Origin: Alectoria sarmentosa
Taxonomy: Eukaryota; Ascomycota; Lecanoromycetes; Lecanorales; Parmeliaceae
Assembly (NCBI GenBank): GCA_009733775.1
Contig: WOGZ01000046.1
Span: forward strand, 62,001 to 126,000
Direction: 5' to 3'
DNA length: 64,000 nt
A program made the position numbers and the translations under genes. Below are positions 23,244 through 34,605 of this stretch, piece after piece. The notes under the pieces were generated by a model. The model saw nothing but the letters and a program-made list of their open reading frames with translations. It was not told the origin of the DNA and did not search any database. Each line of letters opens with the position of its first letter. The stretch's first letter is position 1.

Positions 23244-25613
23244 ATGGCATATCAGCCCCAAGATCCAAACAACAGACAAGCAGCTATACAGCAGTCACTC
23301 TTCAACGCACAGCATGGAACCCTGTACCCTCTTCAACAGCCTCCCAGGCCTACAGCCAATGGGTGCGGTCTTTACAACGCGAACACATACCAAGCGAACG
23401 ACCTCGTCGCGCCCCTTGACGGCGCAATCCAGCACAGGCAACCGATCCCTCAATTGCAGAAACAGCAGCGAGCTTTTGCCGTAGCGATTCCGGCACCATC
23501 AGCCCTGGATCTTCCACTTGCGGTTAATGACAGCGATAGGTATTCTGGTATTCTCAATATGCAGCCGCCTCCATATAAGACTCCTCCACTCGATTATCAG
23601 CTGCTCTTGCTCTCTTTAGCCGAGGAATACTTCGCTGCAGCGTATGGCTATGGCTCGATGGCAAATGTAGCCCGTCGAGAGTCTGAAATGGAGTCCTACT
23701 ACAAGATGATGGCAACCGGGCTAGGATGTCTTGAGGCTGTCTTAAAGCACTTCAAAATGCAGCCAGAGAGAGAAGCCATGGTGAGACTGCGGTATGCCAC
23801 TCTCCTTTTCGAGGAGACGGAGAACACCATGGAAGCGGAGGAAGCTCTTAACAAAGGAATTGTAATTTGCGAACGCCATCGTTTCTTTGATCTCAAATAC
23901 AACATGCAGCATCTGCTTGCTCGGATGCTCTTCTCAAAGACCCCTCGGGCTGCTTTCAAGTTCCTCGACGGAATTTTGAAAGATACCGAGGCCTATCAAC
24001 ATATAGCATGGGTCTACGCCTTCCGATTTCTTAAGGTCTCGATGCATCTTGAGCTTTCTTCTCATCAGGATTTGATCGCGGCTGTTAACCTCTTCAAAAG
24101 CATCACATCTATGTCCAGTGGTTATGGAGACAAGGCTATCCTCGCCATCGGTACGACTCTCGAAGCCTTGACTTGTCTAAGGATATCTAGTAATGCTGAG
24201 TATATCGAGGAAGCGCAGCGAGCGTTGGCTGGCGTAAGAAGTTTGCAACTGGATCCTGCCACAGGCGAGCTACATCAGTTGACAGTTTTAGTGTCCTTTG
24301 TGGATCTGTGCTGCCAACTGCAACAATTCGAACCCCATCAGGCAATGTCAAAAATGCAAATTATGCAAAATGCACTAAAGACCGTGGATTCAAGTCAATC
24401 GTGGAGTAAAGACGGATCTTTTGCTATTCCCGTATCAAGCGTGAGAATGCCTTCCTGTAAGAGCCACAATGGTATTATCCGGAGAAGAAACAATGATTTT
24501 ATCGACTTGATGTTCAATTGGATGCCAAAAGAAGATATTTACAACGTTGGATACCTCCTCGGCGGCGCCTCCATGGCCAATCGGAACACAGTAGATGGTC
24601 AGAAGTCGGAGCACATGCTCGAGGAAGGTATCAAAAGATTGGAATGTGAGTTGATGACGATACCTCGATCTTTCAATCCTCCTGACATCTGTTAAGGGGC
24701 GCAACGAGAAAACAGCAAAGTACCCAAGTCTATCACGGTCGCATCCTCCCAGCAAATTTGGCGGGAACACATGACTTGCTACATGCGACTCTATCTCGCA
24801 TTCACGCTGTGTGCTCGGACGTCGTGGTCGGCAGCCAGAGAGCAGCAGGCTAAGATCGAAGCCAGCGTCGGGTCGATGGTCAACACTCCAGACGCCCTGC
24901 TTCTTCTCACCGTGTATCTCAAGGCGGTCATTTTCCAAGGAACCGGTAACCTTACGAACGCCCTCTTGTTGTACCAAAGCTCCATTCTATCTCTTCCAGC
25001 ACCTCCTGACCACCGGTCACGCTCCCAAATATCCCTCGACATCTCAATCCTCTCCACTCTCAATACCATCTTAATCATCCGGTCGCCTTATCATCCCCAG
25101 AATCATCTCGTCCCCTCGCTCGTGTCAAATCTCGAGCTCCTCTGCCTACAGAATAAAAACCACCAGATTAGTTCCGCCTATCATCTCGTCGCTGCCACCA
25201 CCTCATCAGACACTATCCTGCTCACAAAACAGTCTCTTCAATCCGCCCTTCAGGCCTCCAAGCAAACTGACAACAAACATCTCATGTGCATGGTTCTGAA
25301 CTTTATGTCCTGGAAATTCTTCCGAGGTGCTGTGGGCGAGCAGGCGGAGAGGAGTGCCCGCGCCAGCCAGAATTTGGCTCAGCAGTGTATGAATGGGTTG
25401 TGGATGAGTGTTAGTGCGGGACTGTTGGGTGATACGCTTGAGGTGGCGGGAAGAAACGAGGAGGCGGAAAGAGCGAGGCAGAGTGGGATTAAGACTTCGG
25501 GTAGTCTGCCACAGGCGTTGCAGATAGCGATGAACGGGGGCCTTGACGGCCAGGATGTGCCTATAACAGAAGGGGGACAGAAGTATGATGTTGTCATGAG
25601 AGTGAGTGGGTGA
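23244..25613 (+). CDS. SCC4: Cohesin loading factor subunit Mau2/Scc4
   Basis: Two exons, 23244..24645 and 24697..25613, give 772 aa. The frame is open upstream to 23196, but MAYQPQDPNN at 23244 is the first in-frame ATG. After a Gln/Pro-rich head, the conserved part begins at YQLLLLSLAEEYFAAAYG. It continues as an all-helical TPR-like array: LGCLEAVLK, REAMVRLRYATLLFEETEN, EEALNKGIVICERHR, DLKYNMQHLLARML, and YEAERARQSG-like C-terminal repeats. This is the Cohesin_load family: Scc4 (Mau2, fission yeast Ssl3) binds the N-terminus of Scc2 and directs cohesin loading onto chromatin. It sits 0.6 kb from the CENP-A gene, another segregation gene, with the two convergent. Confidence 0.9.
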
Positions 25614-26195
25614 ACAATTACTTCGTGAGGTTGAAATAGACCTAATTGTGACTATGACTATGAGCATGTGGGTGGGTATGTATGCTGTACGGCGTTCGCT
25701 GGGTGGAACTTGTTCAGTCCTACTTATTGGGAGCTAGGTATATATTCCCAGAGGTACTGTGGAGATGTTTGCAGGGGTGGCTCTCTATCCCAGCAACATG
25801 TCTGGCTATAGAGGCTTTTCTTTTCGGTTTCGATGGGCTGAATAGCTGTATTGTTCACATGTACAAATCGAAAATCAACAAATTCTGGGTGAGTCTCTTG
25901 AGCTATTGCATTACATTCCTCCCTGAACCTGATAAGCACCAGCAGTCGCCTGGTACATATGACCCCGGAGAATGGCAAGCACAAGCAACTCGCAGTTGCT
26001 TTCAGCAGAAAGAGGCTGCACATCCTCTAGCGAGAGAAGCTAGTATCCGTATCTTGTCTGAAAGGAGAACAGCAGTCAACGCCTTTTAGCTTTCCTCATC
26101 TCCACGTACATACGGCAAGGCGGAAAAAAGACACGTCTCAGTCCTCCAGCATCCCTTGCCTGGAGACCTTTATCTAACAGTTCTTCCGCACCCGA
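25614..26195. other. Intergenic spacer between convergent genes
   Basis: 3' flanks of MAU2 and CENP-A. The frame at 25682-26089 shows no family features. Nothing else seen. Confidence 0.5.
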
Positions 26196-26854
26196 CTATC
26201 CTAGACCACCCCACGCACCCCTAATTCGTCTCGCCAGCTGGACATCCTTCTGCATTATCGTGACCCGTTTCGCGTGGATTGCGCACAAGTTGGTGTCTTC
26301 GAATAGATGTACCATGAATGCTTCAGCTGCTTCTTGGAGCGCTTGTATGGCTTGACTTTGCCAGCGAAGGGAGTCGCCGTCGACGGGGAGAAGGGAAAGT
26401 CCAATTTCACGGACCTATTGCCGGGTTAGTGGGGATGCTTGGAGAAAGATGAAAGCGAGACAGAGGGAAAGGGAAAGCTTACAAGGCGGGAGAATGGGAG
26501 CTTGAGGAGTAGAAGATCGGTTGAGCGCTGGTAGCGACGAATTTCTCGGAGAGCAACAGTGCCGGGTTTGTAGCGGCGGGCCTTGCGGGTGCCATCATCG
26601 TCTGTGAACTGATGTCAGCACACTGGGTAAGAAATACAGCCTGCTGCAGAAGAAGGAAGGTTGATTCTGCTGTATGCTTTGAGAGGGGGGCATCGACCTT
26701 GCGCCGCTCCGCTCTTTCGCCGAGCGACTTTTGGAGTTCCCAAACTCTTTCGCGAAGTCTTCCCACCTATTGAAGGGCGACCTCCTTTCTTTTTGAGGCC
26801 GAGGGGAACAGCGCCTGTGGTGCGTTTCGCGGTTTGTTGCTTTTGGCCTGCCAT
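26196..26854 (-). CDS. CENP-A: Centromere-specific histone H3 variant (CENP-A/Cse4)
   Basis: Three exons, 26854..26698, 26601..26483, 26414..26196, give 164 aa. The N-terminal tail (about 1-55: MAGQKQQTAKRTTGAVPLG ...) differs from canonical H3 (ARTKQTARKSTGG). The histone fold follows: KARRYKPGTVALREIRRYQ, STDLLLLKLPFSRLVREI, WQSQAIQALQEAAEAFMVHLFEDTNLCAIHAKRVTIMQKDVQLARRIRG. Features that separate it from H3 are the divergent tail, Thr/Asp at RRYQRSTDLLL, the longer loop 1 (LSLLPVDGDSLRW) and the WGGLG end. CENP-A replaces H3 in centromeric nucleosomes and marks kinetochore assembly sites. It shares the region with CENP-I (about 6 kb away). Confidence 0.93.
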
Positions 26855-27481
26855 TGCGCTTGAAGCTTATTGAGGTATGAGATCCGATCAAACTATTATG
26901 AACCAAGCAAGTTGTAGGCAGCTGATGAAAGTGCAATGCGCCCGTGCTCGACCAAAGTGAAGCTCGCGCGCTCGATGCCTTGTTCGCGGCACGAGTACTA
27001 GTACTCGCGAGATGCTGTCCCTTTGCGCGCAAATGTTGCTCAGGAAGGTTTTGGTCAGCAATATAATAGACTCATGGTGAGTTGAATGCGCAAAGGTCGA
27101 GTAAAAGATGCGAAGAGAGAGGAAGAGAGAGAGAGGGAGCCGTATAGTTCAACTACCAGCCTCACCAGCCACCGTGTTTATGGCGAAATCTAGGCGTTGG
27201 TGTTGTTGACACTAAAGTGATCCGCATACCACGCTAGCTGTCATGGAGATAGCGCGGGTGTCCTCGGCTGAATCCCTTTGTGTTCCAGAGGCAGCAACGG
27301 CAAGCTGATACGCTTGATGCCACCTTGCTGCTACACACGCTTTGTCCATAACTGACACCCAACTTTCTTACACACCGCAGTAATCGTAATGAGATTCCTC
27401 TGACTCGTAGATTTTTCACTGTCCCCATACATACCTCTTTATCAATACCTACAGCTCTAGCCTGCCTGTACCGCCACAATC
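26855..27481. other. Divergent promoter region of CENP-A and DER1
   Basis: 627 bp between two divergent start codons. GA-rich patch near 27110-27140. No reading frame or RNA gene supported. Confidence 0.5.
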
Positions 27482-28343
27482 ATGGACATGGACAACATGC
27501 TCGCTGGGGCCGGGGGAGGAGGAGCGATAGGACAATTTCCTCTAGAGCAATGGTTTTATGAGATGCCAGCTTGTACGCGCTACTGGACTACGGCTACAAT
27601 CATTACTTCAGTCCTGGTTCAGTGCCATGTCATCACGCCATTCCAGCTCTTCTACAGTTTCAGGGCTGTGTTTGTGAAGAATCAGGTAATCGACACGATT
27701 GCGCTCACAATGTGGATGGGACTGATGTGTGATTTCAGTATTGGCGACTAATAACGACCTTCCTCTACTTCGGCCCCCTCTCCCTCGACCTTCTCTTCCA
27801 CGTTTTCTTTCTCCAGCGCTACTCCCGCCTCCTTGAAGAAAGCTCTGGCCGCTCTTCCGCCCAATTCTCATGGCTACTCGTCTACGCCACTACCCTCCTG
27901 CTAGCCCTTTCTCCCATGCTTAGCATACCTTTCCTAGGATCCGCGTTATCGAGTTCTCTGGTGTACATATGGAGTAGAAGGAATCCAGAGACGAGGTTGA
28001 GCTTTTTGGGGTTACTGGTGTTCACGGCGCCTTATCTGCCCTGGGTTTTGATGGCATTCAGCTTGGTTTTGCATGGGACGGTGCCGAAGGACGAGATCTG
28101 TGGGGTGATTGTTGGCCACAGTGAGTACCATTTCGCGAAGTAGGCTCGAGGAACAGAATTGCTGACTTTCCCCTCGTAGTTTGGTACTTCTTCAGTGACG
28201 TCTATCCGTCCTTGCACGGCGGTCAACGGCCCCTCGATCCGCCGCAATTCTGGAGGAACTTATTCGAGAGACCGCCGGCGGATACAGGAGCTGCACCGAT
28301 CAACAATGAGATTGCAGCTGCTGCGGCGCCAGAAGTGCGCTGA
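27482..28343 (+). CDS. DER1: Derlin (Der1 family), ER-associated degradation
   Basis: Three exons (27482..27685, 27739..28120, 28180..28343) give 249 aa. The Der1-like fold is clear: PLEQWFYEMPACTRYWTTA at the start, then hydrophobic segments VLVQCHVITPFQL, YWRLITTFLYFGPLSLDLLFHVFFLQRYSRLLEE (the WR motif region of rhomboid-like derlins), ATTLLLALSPMLSIPFLGSALSSSLVYIWSRRNPE and FTAPYLPWVLMAFSLVLHG, ending with GHIWYFFSDVYPSLHGG, then a polar cytosolic tail. Derlins are inactive rhomboid-like ER membrane proteins that help retrotranslocate misfolded proteins for proteasomal degradation. The neighbour FES1, convergent, is also a protein-quality gene; that is likely chance. Confidence 0.95.
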
Positions 28344-28681
28344 TTATACTTCTGGAGAGATACCCATCACGATATAGGTCGCCCGTGGCACATGGAGCAT
28401 TTTGTGGCGTTTGGCATGGGGACTGGGCGCCAGGATCGTGCGTGGGTATCGTAAGCCTAGTACTCCGGGGCGTCCCTGAGCAAGTGAAGTGGATTTGCAC
28501 ATATACACGTACACACATACATACCTGGATGGGAGCTAGCAATCGAAATGCATCTTGGTATAATCTGGATACTACATGCACATGGGGAACGGCCTTCTAA
28601 GCTGAAAGTGTCACGAGCCTACCATGCCTATTGGTGTCACATCGTCTCCCCAGGCTTGTCTCGGTGACCTCTGTCCCTCTT
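28344..28681. other. Spacer between convergent DER1 and FES1
   Basis: 338 bp of 3' flanks. Nothing recognised. Confidence 0.5.
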
Positions 28682-29335
28682 TCAGGCAGCCTTTCGCGCG
28701 GAACCCTCCCTCAGCTGCTCAACGACCCGATCCACAGCCTCCATGTCCCCAGCATCAATCGCACCTTCTGGCGCTATCCCCTTCGGCAACGTCTTCAACG
28801 CTGCATCAAGACCTGGCTGGAAATTTCTTATCTCACTCGACAACGCATAGATGGCTTTCCTCCTCACAAGCTCATTGGAGTCTTCTATTGAAAGATGGGC
28901 AAGGACCGGTATCGCATCAACGGCCAGTAGCCTCTCCTGAGCCTTCGTATTGTTCTGCACGGCCGTGCCTACACACCACGCTGCGTATTTTCTCAGCTCT
29001 GCTTCATCGTTCTTTAACAGCTGTACCAGTGGCGACCACAACCCTAGAACTTCCATGTTGTTCGCATTATCGAGATTTTCGATCAATTGCTCAAAGTTGT
29101 CGAAGGCGACGAGCTTATTGCCAAGCGCGATCTGTGGTGACAGTATGGCGGCCATGGAATCTTTCATCAAGTCGGCATCGGATGGGCCTCCAAAGAGGGA
29201 GTTGAGAGCTTCGGCGTTGATGGGGCGGCCAGAGGGGCGCTCGACTTTGGGATCGGTAGTGGAGGTCGGGTCGGCGGAGGGGTTTTCGGAGTTTTCAATG
29301 CTCCATTTAAGGAGTTGGTTCATGCCTGGGTCCAT
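28682..29335 (-). CDS. FES1: Hsp70 nucleotide exchange factor Fes1
   Basis: Single exon, 217 aa, starting MDPGMNQLLKWSIENSE, the standard Fes1/HspBP1 opening. Armadillo-like repeats follow: NKLVAFDNFEQLIENLDNANNM, GLWSPLVQLLKNDEAELRKYAAWCVGTAVQNNTKAQE, AVDAIPVLAHLSIEDSNELVRRKAIYALSSEIRNF, QPGLDAALKTLP. Ends with an acidic helix and SARKAA. Fes1 is the cytosolic exchange factor that releases ADP and substrate from Hsp70 (Ssa), and in yeast it is needed for ubiquitin-dependent removal of misfolded proteins. The frame is open upstream to 29356 but without a better start; the ATG at 29335 fits the family. Confidence 0.95.
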   Translation of the reverse strand: MDPGMNQLLKWSIENSENPSADPTSTTDPKVERPSGRPINAEALNSLFGGPSDADLMKDSMAAILSPQIALGNKLVAFDNFEQLIENLDNANNMEVLGLWSPLVQLLKNDEAELRKYAAWCVGTAVQNNTKAQERLLAVDAIPVLAHLSIEDSNELVRRKAIYALSSEIRNFQPGLDAALKTLPKGIAPEGAIDAGDMEAVDRVVEQLREGSARKAA

Positions 29336-30450
29336 GATGGTGTGTGGAAGTAGCAAATTTTAGGGCTGATACTGAGGTCTTGATTTGAGTAAAGTGTAGA
29401 AACGGACCGGGTACGATTGTAAAAATTTGGTGTGGCTTAGTCAGGGGAAGAGACGTCGAGCAGAGTATAAAGGGATACAGTGGTGCAATATAATCACTTT
29501 GTCGTTCTGGTCATGTTTACCTCAGCTTGATGACGTTCGGCTGGTGGAGTTAGTGATGATGGTTCGCGCATGCACTGGAAGCTTCTTCCAACTTCGAGCA
29601 CCTTCTGCGGCCACCAGTCAATCCTTCATACCCCTGCAGTGCCTCATCAAGGTCGTCAAAGATTATATTGGAGTAAGGTAGTGAGAGCCACAATAGCCTG
29701 GTGATCGCATCGCTGGAGACTTATTATGTCGCTTCTCCCACCCCGGCGGCTGAAGATTATGAAGACTAAAGATTAGCGACATTCCACCCCGCCATCTATT
29801 TTTGTTGGCGGAAGGAGGGACGAGGTTTCAAGCTCAAGAGTCTGACTCTGAATCGGGGACGCGCTTGCCTCTTGCATCGGGTAAGCTGCTAAAAGCGACT
29901 GCCTTGTAGGTACAGTACGCTCATATTGTAAAGTGGTAAAGCGAGAGGTAGGCAGCCATGGTGAAAGCCATTTCTCTCATAAGTACGCGCGTAGAAGTGC
30001 CCTCGCCCAGTGAGAAAGAGAGATATTGTGCTGCCTGGCAATCATACTCAGGATTGCGTAAACATGTACATGTCATGATGCCGACAATCCGTGTGATGGA
30101 CATAGGTTGACTGCGACCAGTACTGTACCCAGCCCCCAGGCATGAACTGAGATTTTGGAGGGGAAAAGAAATGGCAAAGGAAAAGGCCATGAGCGGCAAA
30201 AAAGCCGACTAGATTTTTTAGTAGCGTCGCTTGGCACTCAGTCCCACAGAAGGCTCAAGTTCCAACCTCAACGGCTGTTCTTCCTCCCTGCCTCCGCTGT
30301 CAACGCTCAATACGACCGACAGCTTCCTCGTTGACCTTTGACCTCCTCTCGAACCTACCTCTCTTATTCTCTTTGCAGCACATCCTGCAAGCTTCTCAAA
30401 CATCGCATTCCGCTCTCTTAAGCCATCCTCTTTCGCTACAGTCCGCCGCC
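29336..30450. other. Promoter region of FES1 and actin
   Basis: About 1.1 kb between divergent genes. The 200 bp before the actin ATG are rich in pyrimidines (CT-rich leader), as usual for highly expressed fungal genes. No other gene supported. Confidence 0.6.
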
Positions 30451-32030
30451 ATGGAAGGTAAGCAGGCCTTTCATTTGCCCCTACACTCTTGACCCCAAGC
30501 ATAAAGGGCCTTCACTACCAAAGGCGACCCGGAAAAGACAAGAAGCACTGCTGACAGAATCTCTTCGATCACTACAGAAGAAGTTGCAGCCCTCGTCATC
30601 GACAATGGGTATGTGTCCCCTCGACGTCTGGATACCCGAGACCACAACTCTGGTCGCCAAAGCCATTTCAGGGAGCAATCTTGAAGCTCTAGTCATTCGG
30701 GAATGAATCTCGGCGTTCATGGCTGATCATATGTAGCTCAGGAATGTGCAAGGCCGGATTCGCCGGTGACGATGCTCCTAGAGCGGTATTTCGTGAGTCG
30801 CATCCACACATCTTGGCTGCAGTCAATCTGCTACCGTTGAAGTTATAGCTTGCTAACAATTTGCTTAGCTTCCATTGTCGGTAGACCTCGTCATCATGGG
30901 TATGGCTTCAATTCACTGCCCCGTGTCTCCGGATCTAGCGCCTGCTAGGGACATCAAAGCTGACGTGCCCTCAGTATTATGATTGGTATGGGTCAAAAAG
31001 ACTCATACGTCGGAGATGAGGCACAATCAAAGCGTGGTATTCTGACTCTGAGATACCCTATCGAGCACGGTGTTGTCACCAACTGGGATGATATGGAGAA
31101 AATCTGGCATCATACCTTCTACAACGAGCTGCGTGTCGCGCCTGAGGAGCACCCAGTGCTGCTCACCGAAGCGCCAATCAACCCCAAATCCAACCGTGAG
31201 AAGATGACTCAGATTGTCTTCGAGACCTTCAACGCCCCCGCTTTCTACGTCTCTATCCAGGCCGTGCTCTCACTGTACGCTTCTGGACGTACCACCGGTA
31301 TCGTTCTTGACTCCGGAGATGGTGTTACCCACGTTGTCCCCATCTACGAAGGTTTCGCTCTTCCCCACGCTATCTCGCGTATCGATATGGCTGGTCGTGA
31401 TCTTACCGACTACTTGATGAAGATATTGGCCGAGCGTGGCTACCCGTTCTCGACCACCGCCGAGCGCGAAATCGTTCGTGACATGAAGGAGAAGCTTTGC
31501 TACGTTGCCCTCGACTTCGAGCAGGAAATCCAGACCGCCAGCCAGAGCTCCAGCTTGGAGAAGTCCTATGAGCTTCCCGATGGCCAGGTTATCACCATTG
31601 GCAACGAGCGTTTCCGAGCTCCTGAGGCTCTCTTCCAGCCAAGTGTCTTGGGTCTCGAGAGCGGAGGTATCCATGTCACAACCTTCAATTCTATCATGAA
31701 GTGCGATGTCGACGTTCGAAAGGACCTTTACGGCAACATCGTCATGGTATGTTCACTACGGCGAAACTCATTTTGGAGAAATTTGCTGATACAAAATAGT
31801 CTGGTGGAACTACCATGTACCCTGGTATCTCGGATCGTATGCAGAAGGAAATCACGGCCCTTGCCCCATCATCGATGAAGGTCAAGATTATTGCACCTCC
31901 TGAGCGTAAATACTCTGTCTGGATTGGCGGTTCCATCTTGGCTTCTCTATCCACCTTCCAGCAAATGTGGATCTCTAAGCAAGAGTATGACGAGAGTGGA
32001 CCATCCATCGTTCACCGCAAGTGCTTTTAA
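30451..32030 (+). CDS. ACT1: Actin
   Basis: Six exons: 30451..30457, 30578..30608, 30737..30792, 30869..30899, 30975..31746, 31800..32030, giving the canonical 375 aa ([16 protein letters not shown] ... SIVHRKCF). Exon 1 codes only ATG GAA G. All phosphate- and nucleotide-binding motifs are intact: [33 protein letters not shown] and [14 protein letters not shown]. Also present are [21 protein letters not shown] (DNase loop) and [13 protein letters not shown]. It is the structural protein of the cytoskeleton and also part of chromatin remodellers. Conservation makes this call certain; only the exact borders of the very short exons rest on splice-site reading. Confidence 0.98.
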
Positions 32031-32324
32031 GGTACGCTAATGTTTACGGTCTGTCATACACATGACTGCAGAGCTTACAATGACTAGCGATTGCAAGATT
32101 GAAGTGCATGTATTGAGAGTGCTATTGTCCTGCAAGCCCGGGATAAGATTATGTTACCACGAGCTACAGATGCTATCATGAGCAGATCGTGGATTAGGGG
32201 CGAGGAGGAGGCGGTGGCAGTTTTCGTAGACGTCAAGGGCGAACGCTGTAGCAATCAGGCCGATAAGCTTGCACGTTTTCAATAGATTGCTTGGCGAAAA
32301 AGAGAAGACGAGATCTTGTTCAAT

Positions 32325-34605
32325 TCATGCGACTCCAGCTTTCGCTTTCGCTACTGCATCCTGCCTCATGCCAGGCATGGTCGCGGCCCCAAAATCTGCG
32401 ATTCCATTGACCCCCACGCCCTTCAACCATCTCAGCACAAATACTCTGTACTCCTTCCACCCCATTTTCACACCGCCTTCTCTCCCCAACTGCGCCAAAC
32501 TCTTCATCGTGATTGGTCCAGCGTGTCTCACCGCTACACTGCCTGGCTGCTTGTCCTCAGCTGCATCCTCCGCCTCGCGGAAAGCGGCAATACTCAAGGC
32601 GGACAGATTTGAGTTATGGCTCAAAGAAAAGAGACTTGTGAGCGGTTGCGGTGGATCCAATCCGCTTGTATAGGTCGAGAGACTAGTCACCACAGGCTGT
32701 GGGATGAGGCATCCCAACGCATGCCCATCCGCTGCATTGAACGCCCGAGAGCGGAAGAGGAGGTTGCAAGTATCCATCAACGCTGCATTTAGCGATTCAA
32801 TTTGCTCTTGATGTCGTGCGGCACTGACATTGCTTTCGAAGGCTATTTTCCAGCTGGTGAGTAGCGAGCAAAGCTTTGATAGGGTTGAGAGTGATGGCGA
32901 TGTGAAGATGATTAGATATGTTGTCAATGGTGGTGGTGGAGGGATGGGAATCGACAGGGGTGGGCCCACCAGGGTCGGGAGGGTTGAGAGATGCGTCAAT
33001 ACCAAGGAAATGGTGGATACGGTGGGGGATGTGCTTAGGAGCGTTTGCGTCAAGAGCGTTGTGCGGGTTGTTACGGCGAGAAGGGTGGCCACTTGAGCGG
33101 GTGTTGGTGGGGATGACGCTGAGAGAAGATGGGTAGTCCAGTGCGTGAGGAGCATGGTGTAGAATGTTAGGAGGGTGGCGAGAGGATTGGTGGTAGCTAC
33201 AGTACTGAGGAGGGCATTTTCGAGGGGGGTGAGGAGGGTCGTTTGGAGGTCTGTGGTCGATGAATTAATTCTTTGGTGTCAGGGGTGAGCGTCATACCGG
33301 AGAATGGCTCTAGAGGAAAGTAGGATAAGAGGTCTAAAATCGTTTCTTGGTGTTGCGGTGGTAACCATTTTGGGAGCAAAGTTTTGAGGAAAGCTATTTC
33401 TGCTTCTGGTAGGGTCTTTGTATACCGCGCGTATGCCAAAGCCTCCTCTAAAACCTCTGCAAATGGCTTCTTCGCATCTCGACCGCTTATAAAACTATCG
33501 AATTGCTGCATGAATGCTTTGGAAAGGCACTCATTGACATCCTCTGTGTGACTATCCTCAGAACCAAGCACCAAGTATCTCTGAAGTACTGGGTCATCCA
33601 GGTCTGAGGTTGCTAGTCCTGTGATCCTGATTTCCTCAATGTTGTTGACAAGATCCTCCGCGTTGTCGATTCGGTCGAGACTGTAAGATCCCTCTACTGA
33701 GGCTGACAACCGGAGTCTCTTTGCTCCTCGGCGGAATGATGTGGTTGTCTCTCGTTGGTGAAGGGTATCTGTAGACAGGTGATCTGCTCTCTCCTGGATC
33801 ATTTGGAGCTGATTGGCCCATTCGGGGTCAGGGTGCGAGAAAGTCGACATCCGCTCAGCGGCTTTCTTAACATCTAAGAGATCTGGAGCGTATGTATCAT
33901 AGATCTGCATGAGCTTCGAAAGAGCATGCTCTCGACCAACGTTCTTGCTGAGATCTTGCAGCATCTGTATTCGAAATGGTCTGACATGTTTCCTCCTGGT
34001 GATTTGGGCAAGGAGGGAGCATAGATCTGCTCGTAGACTAGTCATGTCTAGGAGATTGAAAAGAACGCTGTAGAGCATAGACAGTATTGAAGGATCCTCT
34101 AGAACGTTGGAGACCATAATCACCCATTTGAGCAGCAGTTGCTGGATGGACACTGAAGCTTTCCGACTGCCATAGCCCAAGCCATTCACAACAAGACATA
34201 TCAAACGAGATGGAACCTTGCCAGTAGGATATAAGATCTCGATCAATGCCTTTTGAGTCGTTTGATCGAGAGCGTTGGCGGATGTCAGCACCTCGAGGAG
34301 TCGCTTCAAGTTTGGGGTTGTTAAGCCATGTCGTCTGGCATGGGACTGAATCGTTTCGAGATGAGTGTTCAGTACGGGATTTTTGGCTTGGAGTGCCGAT
34401 GCTACCTTTATTGTCAAAAGATTGTTTTGTGAGACGTAGGTAGAAGTAAACATGCCTGATATCACGTGGTCGAGTGATTCTTCGAAGATATGGTCTTTGG
34501 ACCGTTAGCACATGTTCTCTCATTGGAGAGCAACTGAGGACCTTGATCATTTACTGCTGGAAGCATTTCGGATTTTCGCTTGCTATCAGGTCTAGCATTC
34601 CACAT
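32325..34605 (-). CDS. MIS6: Inner kinetochore protein CENP-I/Mis6
   Basis: Main exons 34405..33298 and 33250..32325. A short first exon, 34605..34555 (MWNARPDSKRKSEMLPA), fits by phase and gives 694 aa; alternatively the gene starts at the ATG at 34453 without it. Family landmarks: LDQTTQKALIEILYPTGKVPSRL, LLLKWVIMVSNVLEDPSILSMLYSVLFNLLDM, then the diagnostic ITRRKHVRPFRIQML, and YDTYAPDLL, HPDPEWANQLQMIQ. The C-terminal half is helical and less conserved (HWTTHLLSAS ... KMGWKEYRVFVLRWL). Mis6/CENP-I belongs to the constitutive centromere network and in fission yeast is required for CENP-A loading at the centromere. A CENP-A gene lies about 6 kb away in this window. Confidence 0.88.
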
